Below are positions 43,759-52,538 of a DNA stretch of 64,000 nucleotides, in pieces (within the stretch, counting starts at the first letter, position 1; each line of letters begins with the position of its first letter). Position numbers and translations under genes: made by a program. Location of the stretch: NCBI RefSeq assembly GCF_003663825.1, contig NZ_RCCC01000001.1, forward strand, positions 2,426,501-2,490,500, in the 5' to 3' direction. The stretch is from Acidovorax sp. 106 (lineage in GTDB: Bacteria; Pseudomonadota; Gammaproteobacteria; Burkholderiales; Burkholderiaceae_C). The notes under the pieces were generated by a model. That model was not told the DNA's origin. It searched no databases and saw nothing but the letters and a program-made list of their open reading frames with translations.

Positions 43759-44526
43759 ATGCCTGCCACTTCCGAGTCCTCCACACCGCGCGCCCCCAGA
43801 ACCCGTGCCACCTCCGGCCGGGCTATGCAAAAAGGCCAGCAGACCAAGGCAGCCATTGTCGAGGCCGCCCTGGGCCTGGCCACCCATATCGGGCTGGAGG
43901 GGCTGTCGATTGGCGCCCTGGCCGACATCACCGGCATGAGCAAGTCGGGCGTGTTCGCCCACTTTGGCTCACGCGAAGAACTGCAGATCTCCGTCATCCG
44001 CGAGTACCACGCGCGGTTTGAGCAAGAAGTTTTCTACCCCGCCATGTCGTCCCCCCGGGGTATTGCGCGCCTGCGCGCCATGTTCGACAACTGGATGAAG
44101 CGCACCTCCATCGAAATCGACTCGGGCTGCATCTACATCAGCGGTGCGGTGGAGTTTGATGACCGCACCGGCCCCGTGCGAGACGCGCTGGCCAGCTCGG
44201 TCATGACGTGGCACGCCGCCATGCGCCGCGCCATCGAGCAGTGCAAGGACTGCGGCGAGCTGCGCGCGGACACCAACGAGGAGCAGATGCTGTTCGAGAT
44301 CCATGGCCTCATCTTGGCGCTGCATTACGAAGCCCGTTTCCTGCAGAACCTGGGCTCTATCGAGCGGGCCGTGATGGGTTTTCAGAACATCCTCGCGCGC
44401 TACAGCGCTGCGGGTGCCACCGCCATGGCGGCAGCGCCTGCCAAAGCCGCCCCCGCAGCCCACCGCCCCGCTGCCGCGCGGCGCAAAGTTTCCGTTTCAA
44501 CGACCACCACCACCTCCAAGGAGTAA
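43759..44526 (+). CDS. TetR-family transcriptional repressor
   Basis: About 255 residues from the ATG at 43759; an ATG at 43825 (MQKGQQTKAAIVEAAL) would give the more usual short lead into the helix-turn-helix (ALADITGMSKSGVFAHFGSREELQ). The ligand domain (about 85-215) is of a broad TetR type; the C-terminal 40 residues are Ala/Pro/Ser/Thr-rich. The gene is followed after 4 bases by an acyl-CoA dehydrogenase, with the AAGGAG for that gene inside the last codons. It is thus probably the regulator of the fatty-acid degradation genes downstream, with an acyl-CoA as the likely effector (inference). Confidence 0.85.
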   Translation: MPATSESSTPRAPRTRATSGRAMQKGQQTKAAIVEAALGLATHIGLEGLSIGALADITGMSKSGVFAHFGSREELQISVIREYHARFEQEVFYPAMSSPRGIARLRAMFDNWMKRTSIEIDSGCIYISGAVEFDDRTGPVRDALASSVMTWHAAMRRAIEQCKDCGELRADTNEEQMLFEIHGLILALHYEARFLQNLGSIERAVMGFQNILARYSAAGATAMAAAPAKAAPAAHRPAAARRKVSVSTTTTTSKE

Positions 44527-44530
44527 ACCG

Positions 44531-46327
44531 ATGCCTACCTACACGCCGCCCCTGCGCGACATGCAATTTGTCATGCACGAAGTCTTCAAGGTCACCGACG
44601 AGTTCAAGGCCATGCCCCAGCATGCCGAGGTGGATGTGGACACGATCAACGCCGTCATCGAAGAGGCGGGCAAGTTCGCATCGGAAGTGATCTTCCCGCT
44701 GAACATCAGCGGCGACACCGAAGGCTGCGTGCTCGACAAGGCCACGCACGAGGTCAAGACCCCCACTGGCTTCAAAGAGGCCTACGACACATACGTGGAA
44801 GGTGGCTGGGCGGCGCTGAGCTGCGACCCCGCCTACAGTGGCCAGGGCCTGCCCTTCGTGTTGAACCAGTGCCTGTACGAGATGATGAACTCGGCCAACC
44901 AGGCCTGGACCATGTACCCCGGCCTGAGCCATGGCGCGTATGAAGCCCTGCACGCACATGGCACCGACGAGCAAAAAGCCCTGTACCTGCCCAAGCTGAC
45001 CAGTGGCGAGTGGACCGGCACCATGTGCCTGACCGAACCCCATTGCGGTACCGACCTGGGCCTGCTGCGCACCAAGGCCGAACCCCAGGGCGACGGCACC
45101 TACAAGATCACCGGCAACAAGATTTTCATCAGCGCTGGCGAGCACGGCATGGCCGCCAACATCGTGCACCTGGTGCTGGCCCGCTTGCCCGATGCGCCCA
45201 AGGGCAGCAAAGGCATCAGCCTGTTCGTCGTGCCCAAGTTCAACGTCAAGGCCGACGGCAGCCTGGGTGAGCGCAACCCCATCTACTGCACGGGCCTAGA
45301 GCACAAGATGGGCATCCACGGCAACGCCACGGCGCAAATCGCCATTGACGGCGCGGTCGGCACCCTGGTGGGCCAGCCGCACAAGGGCCTGGCCGCCATG
45401 TTTGTGATGATGAACGCAGCCCGCCTGGGCGTGGGCAACCAGTCGCTGGGCCTGACCGAAGTGGCTTACCAAAACGCGCTGGCCTACGCCAAGGACCGCA
45501 TCCAGATGCGCTCATTGAGCGGCACCAAGGCCAAGGACAAGGACGCTGATCCCATCATCGTGCACCCCGATGTGCGCAAGATGCTGCTCACCGCCAAGGC
45601 CTACGCCGAAGGCGCCCGCGCCCTGCAGATTTACTGCACGCTGCTGCTGGACAAGGTGCACAGCCACCCCGACGAGAAGGTGCGCGCCGAGTCTGAAGAA
45701 CTCGTGGCCCTGCTCACGCCCATCGTCAAGGCCTTCATCACCGACAACGGGCACACCGCCACCAACGCCTGCATGCAGGTCTTCGGCGGCCATGGCTTCA
45801 TCAAGGAATGGGGCATGGAGCAGTATGTGCGCGACAACCGCATCAACATGATCTACGAAGGCACGAACACCGTGCAGTCGCTGGATCTGCTGGGCCGCAA
45901 GATCCTGGGCAACAACGGCGCCACGCTCAAGAAGCTGGGCAAGCTGATTGGCAAGCTGGTGGAAGAAGAAGGCGTCAACGAGAAGATGGCCGAGTTCATC
46001 AACCCCATCGCCTACTTGGGCGACCAGATGACCAAGTTCACCACCGAGATCGGCTTCAAGGGCCTGCAAAACCCTGACGAAGTGGGCGCCGCTGCGGTGG
46101 ACTACCTGCGCGTGGCAGGCCACCTGGTGTTTGGCTACCTGTTTGCCCGCATGGCCCAGGTGGCCCTGCGCGAAATCGCTGCAGGCAACACCGACCCGTT
46201 CTATGGCGCCAAGCTGCAGACGGCACGTTTCTACTTCGCCAAGCTGTTCCCTGAGACCGCGACGCTGATGCGCACGGCCCGTGCTGGCAGCAAGGTGCTG
46301 ATGGACACGGACCTGGCCCTGGCCTGA
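44531..46327 (+). CDS. acyl-CoA dehydrogenase (DmdC-like long form)
   Basis: A 598-residue FAD enzyme of the acyl-CoA dehydrogenase superfamily, longer than the 380-residue short forms and of the same length and start (MPTYTPPLRDMQFVMHEV) as the 3-methylmercaptopropionyl-CoA dehydrogenase group. Landmarks: MCLTEPHCGTDLG, a flavin-binding region ITGNKIFISAGEHG, the QVFGGHGFIKEWGMEQYVRD block, and the catalytic-glutamate region INMIYEGTNTVQSLDLLGRK. It catalyses the first, oxidative step of acyl-CoA beta-oxidation; the actual substrate is unknown. The start is fixed by AAGGAG at 44519-44524. It is the first structural gene under the TetR regulator. Confidence 0.92.
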   Translation: MPTYTPPLRDMQFVMHEVFKVTDEFKAMPQHAEVDVDTINAVIEEAGKFASEVIFPLNISGDTEGCVLDKATHEVKTPTGFKEAYDTYVEGGWAALSCDPAYSGQGLPFVLNQCLYEMMNSANQAWTMYPGLSHGAYEALHAHGTDEQKALYLPKLTSGEWTGTMCLTEPHCGTDLGLLRTKAEPQGDGTYKITGNKIFISAGEHGMAANIVHLVLARLPDAPKGSKGISLFVVPKFNVKADGSLGERNPIYCTGLEHKMGIHGNATAQIAIDGAVGTLVGQPHKGLAAMFVMMNAARLGVGNQSLGLTEVAYQNALAYAKDRIQMRSLSGTKAKDKDADPIIVHPDVRKMLLTAKAYAEGARALQIYCTLLLDKVHSHPDEKVRAESEELVALLTPIVKAFITDNGHTATNACMQVFGGHGFIKEWGMEQYVRDNRINMIYEGTNTVQSLDLLGRKILGNNGATLKKLGKLIGKLVEEEGVNEKMAEFINPIAYLGDQMTKFTTEIGFKGLQNPDEVGAAAVDYLRVAGHLVFGYLFARMAQVALREIAAGNTDPFYGAKLQTARFYFAKLFPETATLMRTARAGSKVLMDTDLALA

Positions 46328-46359
46328 TCCGCAACTCGCCATGCACGGTGCATTTCAAG

Positions 46360-46425
46360 CTTTTTTGCCCTGGAGCGCTTATGTTTAAAGCGGTAGCAGC
46401 TATTGTTTTGGTAGCAATTGGTGCC
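46360..46425 (+). repeat. interspersed repeat overlapping the DUF2147 gene start
   Basis: The stretch TTTTTTGCCCTGGAGCGCTT followed by an AAAGCG..GCAGCTATTG..GGTAGC pattern matches the interspersed repeat (compare 58501-58560 and 53711-53759). The element spans the ribosome-binding site, the ATG at 46381 and the first roughly 14 codons of the signal peptide. Confidence 0.55.
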
Positions 46426-46818
46426 CCGGCCTGGGCGCAGATGACCCCCGAGGGCCTGTGGCGCAGCGTGGACGACAAGACCGGCGAAGCCAAGGCCGAG
46501 ATCCGCATCCGTGACACGGGCGCGGCCGGGCTGCTGGGGGTGCTGGAAAAGCGCCTGTCCAAGGACGCCAAGCCGGACGATCTGTGCAAGGAATGCTCCG
46601 ACGACCGCAAGGACAAGCCCGTGCTGGGGATGGAAATCATCCGTGGCGCCAAGAAGGCCGAGGACAAAGACGTGTGGGAGGGCGGCAAGATTCTCGACCC
46701 CGAGAATGGCCGCAACTACACCCTGCGTCTCACCCCTGTCGACAGCGGCAAGAAGCTGGAAGTGCGTGGCTCCATCGGTCCCTTTGGCCGCACGCAAACG
46801 TGGATTCGCCTGCAGTAA
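46381..46818 (+). CDS. secreted DUF2147-family protein
   Basis: A 145-residue protein with a signal peptide MFKAVAAIVLVAIGAPAWA cleaved before QMTPEG. The mature part is a DUF2147-type beta barrel: PEGLWRSVDDKTGEAKAEIRI, CKECSDDRKDKPVLGMEIIRGAK, WEGGKILDPENGRNYTLRLTP and a final GRTQTWIRLQ. Two cysteines (CKEC) are close together. The biochemical role of the family is unknown. It lies in the beta-oxidation group, 53 bases after the acyl-CoA dehydrogenase, but no metabolic role can be assigned. The N-terminal coding part coincides with an interspersed repeat. Confidence 0.85.
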   Translation: MFKAVAAIVLVAIGAPAWAQMTPEGLWRSVDDKTGEAKAEIRIRDTGAAGLLGVLEKRLSKDAKPDDLCKECSDDRKDKPVLGMEIIRGAKKAEDKDVWEGGKILDPENGRNYTLRLTPVDSGKKLEVRGSIGPFGRTQTWIRLQ

Positions 46819-46946
46819 GCCCCGCACGTCCACGGCGCCCGGCCACTGCGGCAGCGCACCCCTCACCGCCGCGCAACCCACCCCGGTTGCGCCTGCCATT
46901 CAACAGGTCTGCCCCCGGGCAGACCTTCTTCCCGGAGGAAGAACCC

Positions 46947-49370
46947 ATGTCTCGATTCCAAGTGAAAAAAGTCGCCGTGCTCGGCGCAGGCGTGATGGGC
47001 GCGCAGATCGCCGCCCACCTCGTCAATGTGAAAGTGCCGGTGGTGCTGTTTGACCTGCCTGCGAAGGAAGGCCCGAAGAACGGCATCGTCACCAAGGCCA
47101 TCGAAGGCCTGAAAAAGCTCAAGCCCGCTCCGCTGGGCGTGGCCGATGATGCAGCGCTGATCGAGCAAGCCAACTACGAAGAGCACATGCACCTGCTCAA
47201 GGAGTGCGACCTCGTCATCGAGGCCATTGCCGAGCGCATGGACTGGAAGCTGGACCTGTACACGAAGATCGCCCCCTACGTGGCCAAGCACGCCATCGTG
47301 GCGTCCAACACCTCGGGCCTGTCGATCACCAAGCTCAGCGAGGCGCTGCCCGAGAGCATCAAGCCGCGCTTTTGCGGCATCCACTTCTTCAACCCCCCGC
47401 GCTACATGACGTTGGTGGAGCTGATCAACACCCCCACCACCGCCCCCGAGGTGCTCGACCAGCTCGAAGCCTTTGTCACCAGCGGCCTGGGCAAGGGCGT
47501 GGTGCGCGCGCACGACACGCCCAACTTCGTCGCCAACCGCGTGGGCATCGCAGGCATGCTGTCCACGATGAAGGAGGTCGAGAACTTTGGCCTGACTTTT
47601 GATGTGGTGGACGACCTCACGGGCAAGAAGCTCGGCCGTGCATCCAGCGGCACCTTCCGCACCGCCGACGTGGTGGGCCTGGACACCATGGCCCACGTCA
47701 TCAAGACGCTGCAGGACAACCTCGATGAAAAGAGCGACCCGTTCTACGGCAGCTTTGAAACGCCTGCCGTGCTCAAAAAGCTCCTGGAGCTGGGCCACCT
47801 GGGCCAGAAGGCCAAGGCCGGTTTTTACAAGAAGGTCGGCCGCGATGTGCTGCGCTTTGACCTCCAGGCCGAAGAGTACGTGCCCGGCGGTCAAAAGGCC
47901 GACGAGGTCTATGGCCGCATGCTCAAGAAGCCTGCCGCACAGCGCCTGCAGCTGCTGCGCAACGCCGAAGGTGCGCAGGGCCAGTTCCTGTGGGCCATTT
48001 TGCGCAACAGCTTCCACTACGCTGCGGTGCACCTTTCAACCATAGCCGACAACGCACGCGATGTGGACCAGGCCATGCGCTGGGGCTTTGGCATGAAGCA
48101 AGGCCCCTTCGAGCTGTGGCAGGAAGCGGGCTGGCTCGAAGTGGCGAAGATGATCCAGGAGGACATCGACGCAGGCAAGGCCCTGTGCAAAGCGCCGCTG
48201 CCCGAGTGGGTGTTCAAGGGCCCGGTGGCCGAAGCCGGTGGCGTGCACACCGCGCAAGGTTCGTGGAGCGCATCTGCTCAGAAATTTGTAGCGCGTCGCG
48301 CTTTGCCCGTCTACGCAAAACAGCATTTCCCTGAAAAGCTGCTGGGCGAATCGCTGCCCGACTTCAAGACCGCTGGCAAGACGCTGCACGAGGACGATGG
48401 CATTCGCCTGTGGACGCTCGATGAGGCCGAAGATCGCCCCTCCGGTAGCGGGATCGTGATTGCCAGCATCAAGACCAAGATGCACGCCATCAGCCCCGAT
48501 GTGGCCGAAGGCCTCGCCATGGCGGTGGACATTGCTGAAAAGGACTACGCCGGTGTCGTGATCTGGTCGGGCGACGAGCCCTTCAGCGCTGGTGCCGACC
48601 TGCAGGCCATGCTGCCCGCCTTCATGGTGGCCGGTGTGAGCGCCATCGAAGGGGCCGAGCAAGAGCTGCAAAACACCATGCTGCGCATCCGCTACGCCAA
48701 CGTGCCCGTGGTGTCCGCCATCCGCGGGTTGGCGCTGGGCGGTGGCTGTGAGCTGGCCGTGCACTCGGCCCGCCGCGTGGTGCACATGGAAAGCTACATC
48801 GGCCTTGTCGAAGTGGGCGTGGGCCTGGTGCCCGGTGCCGGTGGCCTGACCTACATCGCCCGCCGTGCGGCCGAGAACGCCGCCACCTCCACAGGCAAGG
48901 ACATCCTGCCCTTCCTGACCGAAGGCTTCACTGCCGCCGCCATGGCCAAGGTGGGCACCAGCGCGCTCGAATCGCGCAAGCTGGGCTACCTGCTGGAGTC
49001 CGACGTCATCGTGCCCCACAAGGACGAGCTCCTGTACGTGGCCCTCAACGAAGCCAAGGCCATGGCCAACGGTGGCTGGCGTGCCCCGCACAAGCGCCTG
49101 TTCCCGGTGGCCGGCCGCAGTGGCATTGCCACCATCAAGGGCTCTCTGGTCAACATGAAAGACGGCGGCTTCATCAGCCAGCACGACTTCCACATCGCCA
49201 GCCTGATTGCCGAAGTGGTGTGCGGTGGCGACGTGGACGCTGGCACGCTGGTGAGCGAGGAGTACCTGATGACGCTGGAGCGCAAGGCGTTCTGTGCGCT
49301 CATCGAGCACCCCAAGACGCAGGAGCGCATCCTGGGCATGCTGTCGACCGGCAAGCCCGTGAGGAACTGA
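46947..49370 (+). CDS. 3-hydroxyacyl-CoA dehydrogenase / enoyl-CoA hydratase fusion
   Basis: An 807-residue bifunctional beta-oxidation enzyme with the dehydrogenase first and the hydratase last, the order of the FadN-type proteins and opposite to E. coli FadB/FadJ. The NAD-binding motif is VAVLGAGVMGAQIAAHL (8-24); ASNTSGLSITKLS, FCGIHFFNPPRYM and VANRVGIAG mark the dehydrogenase. The crotonase part begins near 505 (AVDIAEKDYAGVVIWSGDEPFSAGADL) and has ALGGGCELAVHS with the oxyanion-hole glycines. A GGAGGA at 46934-46939 fixes the start at 46947. It acts with the neighbouring acyl-CoA dehydrogenase and thiolase. Confidence 0.94.
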   Translation: MSRFQVKKVAVLGAGVMGAQIAAHLVNVKVPVVLFDLPAKEGPKNGIVTKAIEGLKKLKPAPLGVADDAALIEQANYEEHMHLLKECDLVIEAIAERMDWKLDLYTKIAPYVAKHAIVASNTSGLSITKLSEALPESIKPRFCGIHFFNPPRYMTLVELINTPTTAPEVLDQLEAFVTSGLGKGVVRAHDTPNFVANRVGIAGMLSTMKEVENFGLTFDVVDDLTGKKLGRASSGTFRTADVVGLDTMAHVIKTLQDNLDEKSDPFYGSFETPAVLKKLLELGHLGQKAKAGFYKKVGRDVLRFDLQAEEYVPGGQKADEVYGRMLKKPAAQRLQLLRNAEGAQGQFLWAILRNSFHYAAVHLSTIADNARDVDQAMRWGFGMKQGPFELWQEAGWLEVAKMIQEDIDAGKALCKAPLPEWVFKGPVAEAGGVHTAQGSWSASAQKFVARRALPVYAKQHFPEKLLGESLPDFKTAGKTLHEDDGIRLWTLDEAEDRPSGSGIVIASIKTKMHAISPDVAEGLAMAVDIAEKDYAGVVIWSGDEPFSAGADLQAMLPAFMVAGVSAIEGAEQELQNTMLRIRYANVPVVSAIRGLALGGGCELAVHSARRVVHMESYIGLVEVGVGLVPGAGGLTYIARRAAENAATSTGKDILPFLTEGFTAAAMAKVGTSALESRKLGYLLESDVIVPHKDELLYVALNEAKAMANGGWRAPHKRLFPVAGRSGIATIKGSLVNMKDGGFISQHDFHIASLIAEVVCGGDVDAGTLVSEEYLMTLERKAFCALIEHPKTQERILGMLSTGKPVRN

Positions 49371-49524
49371 TGAAGCACCCCCTGAGTCGCTTCGCGCCTT
49401 CCCCCTCTCCTGCGGGAGGGGGACGCACCCAGTGGCCTGGCAAAGCCAGTTCCACGGGTGCCCTGGTGTGGGCCGTGCCAGTTACTTACGATGCTGGCGG
49501 TGCGCAGCACAGCGAGCAACAGAC
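49370..49524. repeat. intergenic GC-rich hairpin element, copy 2
   Basis: About 155 bases, from the stop of the fusion gene to the next ATG, similar along its length to 40029-40185: GCACCCCCTGAGTCGCTTCG, the CCCCCTCTC..GAGGGGG hairpin, GTGGCCTGGCAAAGCCAGTT and a GTGGGC..CCAGTT end. Confidence 0.75.
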
Positions 49525-50037
49525 ATGAGCAACGCACAGCTCCCCAACAAACTGCAGCGCTCGCTGATGCGCCTGGACGAAGCCCCCGCCTTCATGCGGG
49601 GCTTTGTGCAGAACATCATCCTGCGCCGTGCGGTGCCTTTCACCGGCACGGCCGGGGTTCGGTTTGTGTCGCTGACGCCCGAGCGGGTCGAAGTGCACCT
49701 GGCCAACGAGCACCGCGTGCAGAACCACATTGGCGGCGTGCATGCCTCGGCCATGAACCTGCTGGCCGAAACGGCCACCGGCATGGTGGTGGGCATGAAT
49801 GTGCGCGACGACTGCACCCCACTGGCCAAAGCGCTGAGCATGGCGTTCAAGAAGCGCGCCACGGGCGGCCTCAAGGCCGTGGCCACGCTCACGCCAGAGC
49901 AGTGCGCGGCCATGCAGGCCAGCGACAAGGGCGAGGTTCAGGTCGCCGTCACCGTGACCGACGAAGCCGGCATCGAGCCGGTCGAATGTGTATTTACGTG
50001 GGCCTGGGTTCCAGCCAGCCGCCCCGCCAAGAATTGA
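49525..50037 (+). CDS. hotdog-fold DUF4442 protein, possible thioesterase
   Basis: A 170-residue hotdog-fold protein. It shows the DUF4442/PaaI-like pattern VEVHLANEHRVQNHIGGVHASAMNLLAETATGMVVGM, in which the HIGGVHASA segment corresponds to the central helix start. Such proteins hydrolyse acyl-CoA thioesters or bind them. It is placed between the hydroxyacyl-CoA dehydrogenase fusion and the thiolase, 12 bases before the latter, so a role in releasing intermediates is likely but not shown. The start at 49525 follows the repeat-derived leader; the repeat-encoded upstream frame is not considered coding. Confidence 0.82.
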   Translation: MSNAQLPNKLQRSLMRLDEAPAFMRGFVQNIILRRAVPFTGTAGVRFVSLTPERVEVHLANEHRVQNHIGGVHASAMNLLAETATGMVVGMNVRDDCTPLAKALSMAFKKRATGGLKAVATLTPEQCAAMQASDKGEVQVAVTVTDEAGIEPVECVFTWAWVPASRPAKN

Positions 50038-50049
50038 AGGAGTTATCCC

Positions 50050-51249
50050 ATGGCCAAACAAGTCCAGGAAGCCTACATCGTTGCCGCCACGCGCACGCCC
50101 ATCGGGCGCTCGCACCGCGGTTTCTTTCGCAACATGCGCCCTGACGACCTGCTGGCGACCACGCTGAAGGCCGCCTTGGCCGCAGCGCCCGGGCTCGACC
50201 CCGCCGCCATCGAAGACATCATCTGCGGCTGCGCGATCCCTGAGGCGCAGCAGGGCCTGAACGTGGCGCGCATTGGCGCCGTGCTGGCGGGCCTGCCCAC
50301 CAGCGTGGGCGGCATCACCGTCAACCGCTTTTGCGCCTCGGGCCTGTCGGCTGTGCAGATGGCCGCCGACCGCATCCGCGTGGGCGAGGCCGAAGTCATG
50401 ATCGCCGCAGGTGTCGAGAGCATGAGCATGGTGCCCATGATGGGCAACAGCCCCAGCCTGTCGCCCAGCATCTTCGAGCGCGATGGGGACGTGGGCATTG
50501 CCTACGGCATGGGTTTGACGGCTGAAAAGGTCGCCCAGCAATGGAAGGTGGGCCGCGACGCGCAAGACGCGTTTGCGCTGGCATCGCACCAAAAGGCCCT
50601 GGCCGCGCAGCAAGCAGGCTACTTTGCTGACGAGATCACCCCCATCGAAGTGACCGACCGCACGGCCAACCTGGAAACGGGCGAAACGATGGCCAAGACC
50701 CGCACCGTGAGCATGGACGAAGGCGCACGCCCCGACACCAGCCTGGAAGGTCTGGCCAAGCTCAAGACGGTGTTCGCGGCGCGCGGCAGCGTGACGGCGG
50801 GCAACAGCTCGCAGACCAGCGACGGCGCAGGCGCGCTGATCCTGGCCAGCGAGTCGGCGGTGAAGCGCTTTGGCCTCACGCCTCTGGCGCGTTTTGTGAG
50901 CTACGCCGCCAAGGGCGTGCCACCGCACATCATGGGCATCGGGCCTATCGAAGCCATTCCTGCGGCACTGCGCTACGCAGGCGTGAACCAGCAAGACATC
51001 GACTGGTTTGAGCTGAACGAAGCGTTTGCGGCGCAGTCGCTGGCGGTGATGAACACGCTGGGCCTGGACCCGAGCAAGGTCAACCCCATGGGCGGTGCGA
51101 TTGCATTGGGCCACCCGCTGGGTGCTACGGGGGCGATTCGCTCGGCCACGGTGGTGCATGCATTGCGGCGCAACAAGCTCAAGTACGGCATGGTCACGAT
51201 GTGTGTAGGCATGGGACAAGGCGCCGCCGGCATCTTTGAAGCGGTGTGA
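50050..51249 (+). CDS. acetyl-CoA C-acyltransferase (thiolase)
   Basis: A 399-residue thiolase. The acyl-accepting cysteine is in NRFCASGLSAVQ (near 95), the conserved histidine in GGAIALGHPLGATGAI and the second cysteine in TMCVGMGQGAAGIFE. It performs the last step of beta-oxidation (thiolytic cleavage), together with the upstream dehydrogenase/hydratase. AAGGAG at 50037-50042 gives the ribosome-binding site. FadA is a likely functional equivalent, but the symbol is not assigned because thiolase subtypes cannot be separated by eye. Confidence 0.93.
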   Translation: MAKQVQEAYIVAATRTPIGRSHRGFFRNMRPDDLLATTLKAALAAAPGLDPAAIEDIICGCAIPEAQQGLNVARIGAVLAGLPTSVGGITVNRFCASGLSAVQMAADRIRVGEAEVMIAAGVESMSMVPMMGNSPSLSPSIFERDGDVGIAYGMGLTAEKVAQQWKVGRDAQDAFALASHQKALAAQQAGYFADEITPIEVTDRTANLETGETMAKTRTVSMDEGARPDTSLEGLAKLKTVFAARGSVTAGNSSQTSDGAGALILASESAVKRFGLTPLARFVSYAAKGVPPHIMGIGPIEAIPAALRYAGVNQQDIDWFELNEAFAAQSLAVMNTLGLDPSKVNPMGGAIALGHPLGATGAIRSATVVHALRRNKLKYGMVTMCVGMGQGAAGIFEAV

Positions 51250-51625
51250 GGCTACTGCGCGGCCTTCATGCGTCGTTGGGCGGTGCTCGCAATCCTCACG
51301 TACAGGAAGTACGTTCCGGTTGCTGTGCTCCGTCCGCCTAGCCTGAAGACCGCTCGCTACGCCCTTTAGGGCGGGGTGTGATGGCAGAGGGGCCTTGAGA
51401 CGTCGGGTTACGCATTTCTCGCTTTTCCCCATCCGTTCGGGCTGAGCCTGTCGAAGCCGGGGCGCATTGTCCCAACGGGTTTTTTCAAGCCGGTGCGTGC
51501 CGGTCAAGGTGCAAGGAGGCCGACATGAATCAGTCCCGTAGATGGTTGTACGACGCGGCTCTGCAACACGCGCCGCAGTCTCCGGCACGACGCCCTGGCG
51601 TTGCATTCCACGGCACACTTGCAGC
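51250..51625. other. intergenic region with imperfect palindromes
   Basis: No gene. It holds an imperfect long hairpin around ACGTAC..GTACGT at about 51284-51318 (arms GCAATCCTC and TTCCGGTTGC extend the pairing imperfectly), a GCCCTTTAGGGC palindrome near 51361-51372, and a single arm of the CCGTTCGGGCTGAGC family at 51433-51458. It probably contains the thiolase transcript end and the promoter of the next gene. Confidence 0.6.
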
Positions 51626-52459
51626 ATGACTTCATCCATCCATCCTTTGGACGAGGCGCTTGCGCTGACTTCTTCTTCGCCCGGTGAGTACACCGGCCAG
51701 ACCCATCCCGGTTACTGGAACATGGTGGGCCCGTTTGGTGGCGTGACGGCGGCCGTGCTGCTGCAGGCCGTGATGCAGCACCCAGACCGGCTGGGCGATC
51801 CGCTGTCGCTCACCGTCAACTACGCGGGGGCTTTGACGGCGGGACCGTTCACGGTGCAGGCCACGCCGGTGCGCACCAACCGATCCACCCAGCACTGGAC
51901 GCTGTCCATTTTGCAGGCCGATGCCGACGGTGCCCCGGTGGTGACCACGACCGCCACCGCCGTCACTGCCGTGCGCCGCGACACCTGGAGCGCGGGCGAT
52001 GTGCCGATGCCCACGGTGCCTGCCCCGGCAGACTGCGCCATCAGGCCTCTAGACCCTGGGGCGATGGCGTGGCTGCACCGCTACGAGATGCGCCCCATCT
52101 CTGGTGCGCTGCCTGCGCAGTGGAACGGCCAGTTGGGCGACCACAGCCAGTCCCAGCTGTGGATGCGCGATGCGCCTGCTCGGCCGCTGGACTTTTGTGC
52201 GCTGGCAGCGCTGGCCGATTTGTTCTTCCCCCGCGTGTGGCTGCGCCGGGCGCACCTGGTGCCAGCAGGCACGGTGTCGATCACGGTGTACTTCCATGCC
52301 AGCAGCGAGCAACTGGCGCAGACCGGCACGGGCTACCTGCTGGGCCAGGCCCGTGGGCAAGAGTTTCGCCACGGGTTTTTTGACCAGACCGTGCAGCTGT
52401 GGAACGAAGCAGGCACCATGCTGGCCACGAGCCACCAGATCGTTTATTACAAAGAGTAG
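51626..52459 (+). CDS. acyl-CoA thioesterase, TesB-like double hotdog
   Basis: A 277-residue protein with two hotdog-like halves. The first shows YWNMVGPFGGVTAAVLLQAVMQHP and LTVNYAGALTAGPF; the second LDFCALAALADLFFPRVWLRRAHLVPAGTVSITVYFHA. This is the 4HBT_3/TesB-like pattern of medium and long acyl-CoA thioesterases. The ATG at 51626 is chosen; the longer frame has no similarity. It is followed after 79 bases by an enoyl-CoA hydratase, continuing the fatty-acid group. Confidence 0.87.
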   Translation: MTSSIHPLDEALALTSSSPGEYTGQTHPGYWNMVGPFGGVTAAVLLQAVMQHPDRLGDPLSLTVNYAGALTAGPFTVQATPVRTNRSTQHWTLSILQADADGAPVVTTTATAVTAVRRDTWSAGDVPMPTVPAPADCAIRPLDPGAMAWLHRYEMRPISGALPAQWNGQLGDHSQSQLWMRDAPARPLDFCALAALADLFFPRVWLRRAHLVPAGTVSITVYFHASSEQLAQTGTGYLLGQARGQEFRHGFFDQTVQLWNEAGTMLATSHQIVYYKE

Positions 52460-52538
52460 GCGCGCCACCCGACGCTACCCAGTGCCAACGCGGCCCAGTA
52501 CGCGCCATCACTTCACCTCTTCATACCCCCTTACCACC

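Noticed and set aside
49486..51693. 735-codon minus-strand frame opposite the thiolase and hotdog genes
   Set aside because: Low-complexity His/Arg/Gly/Ala composition without motifs; the plus-strand genes have complete catalytic motifs.
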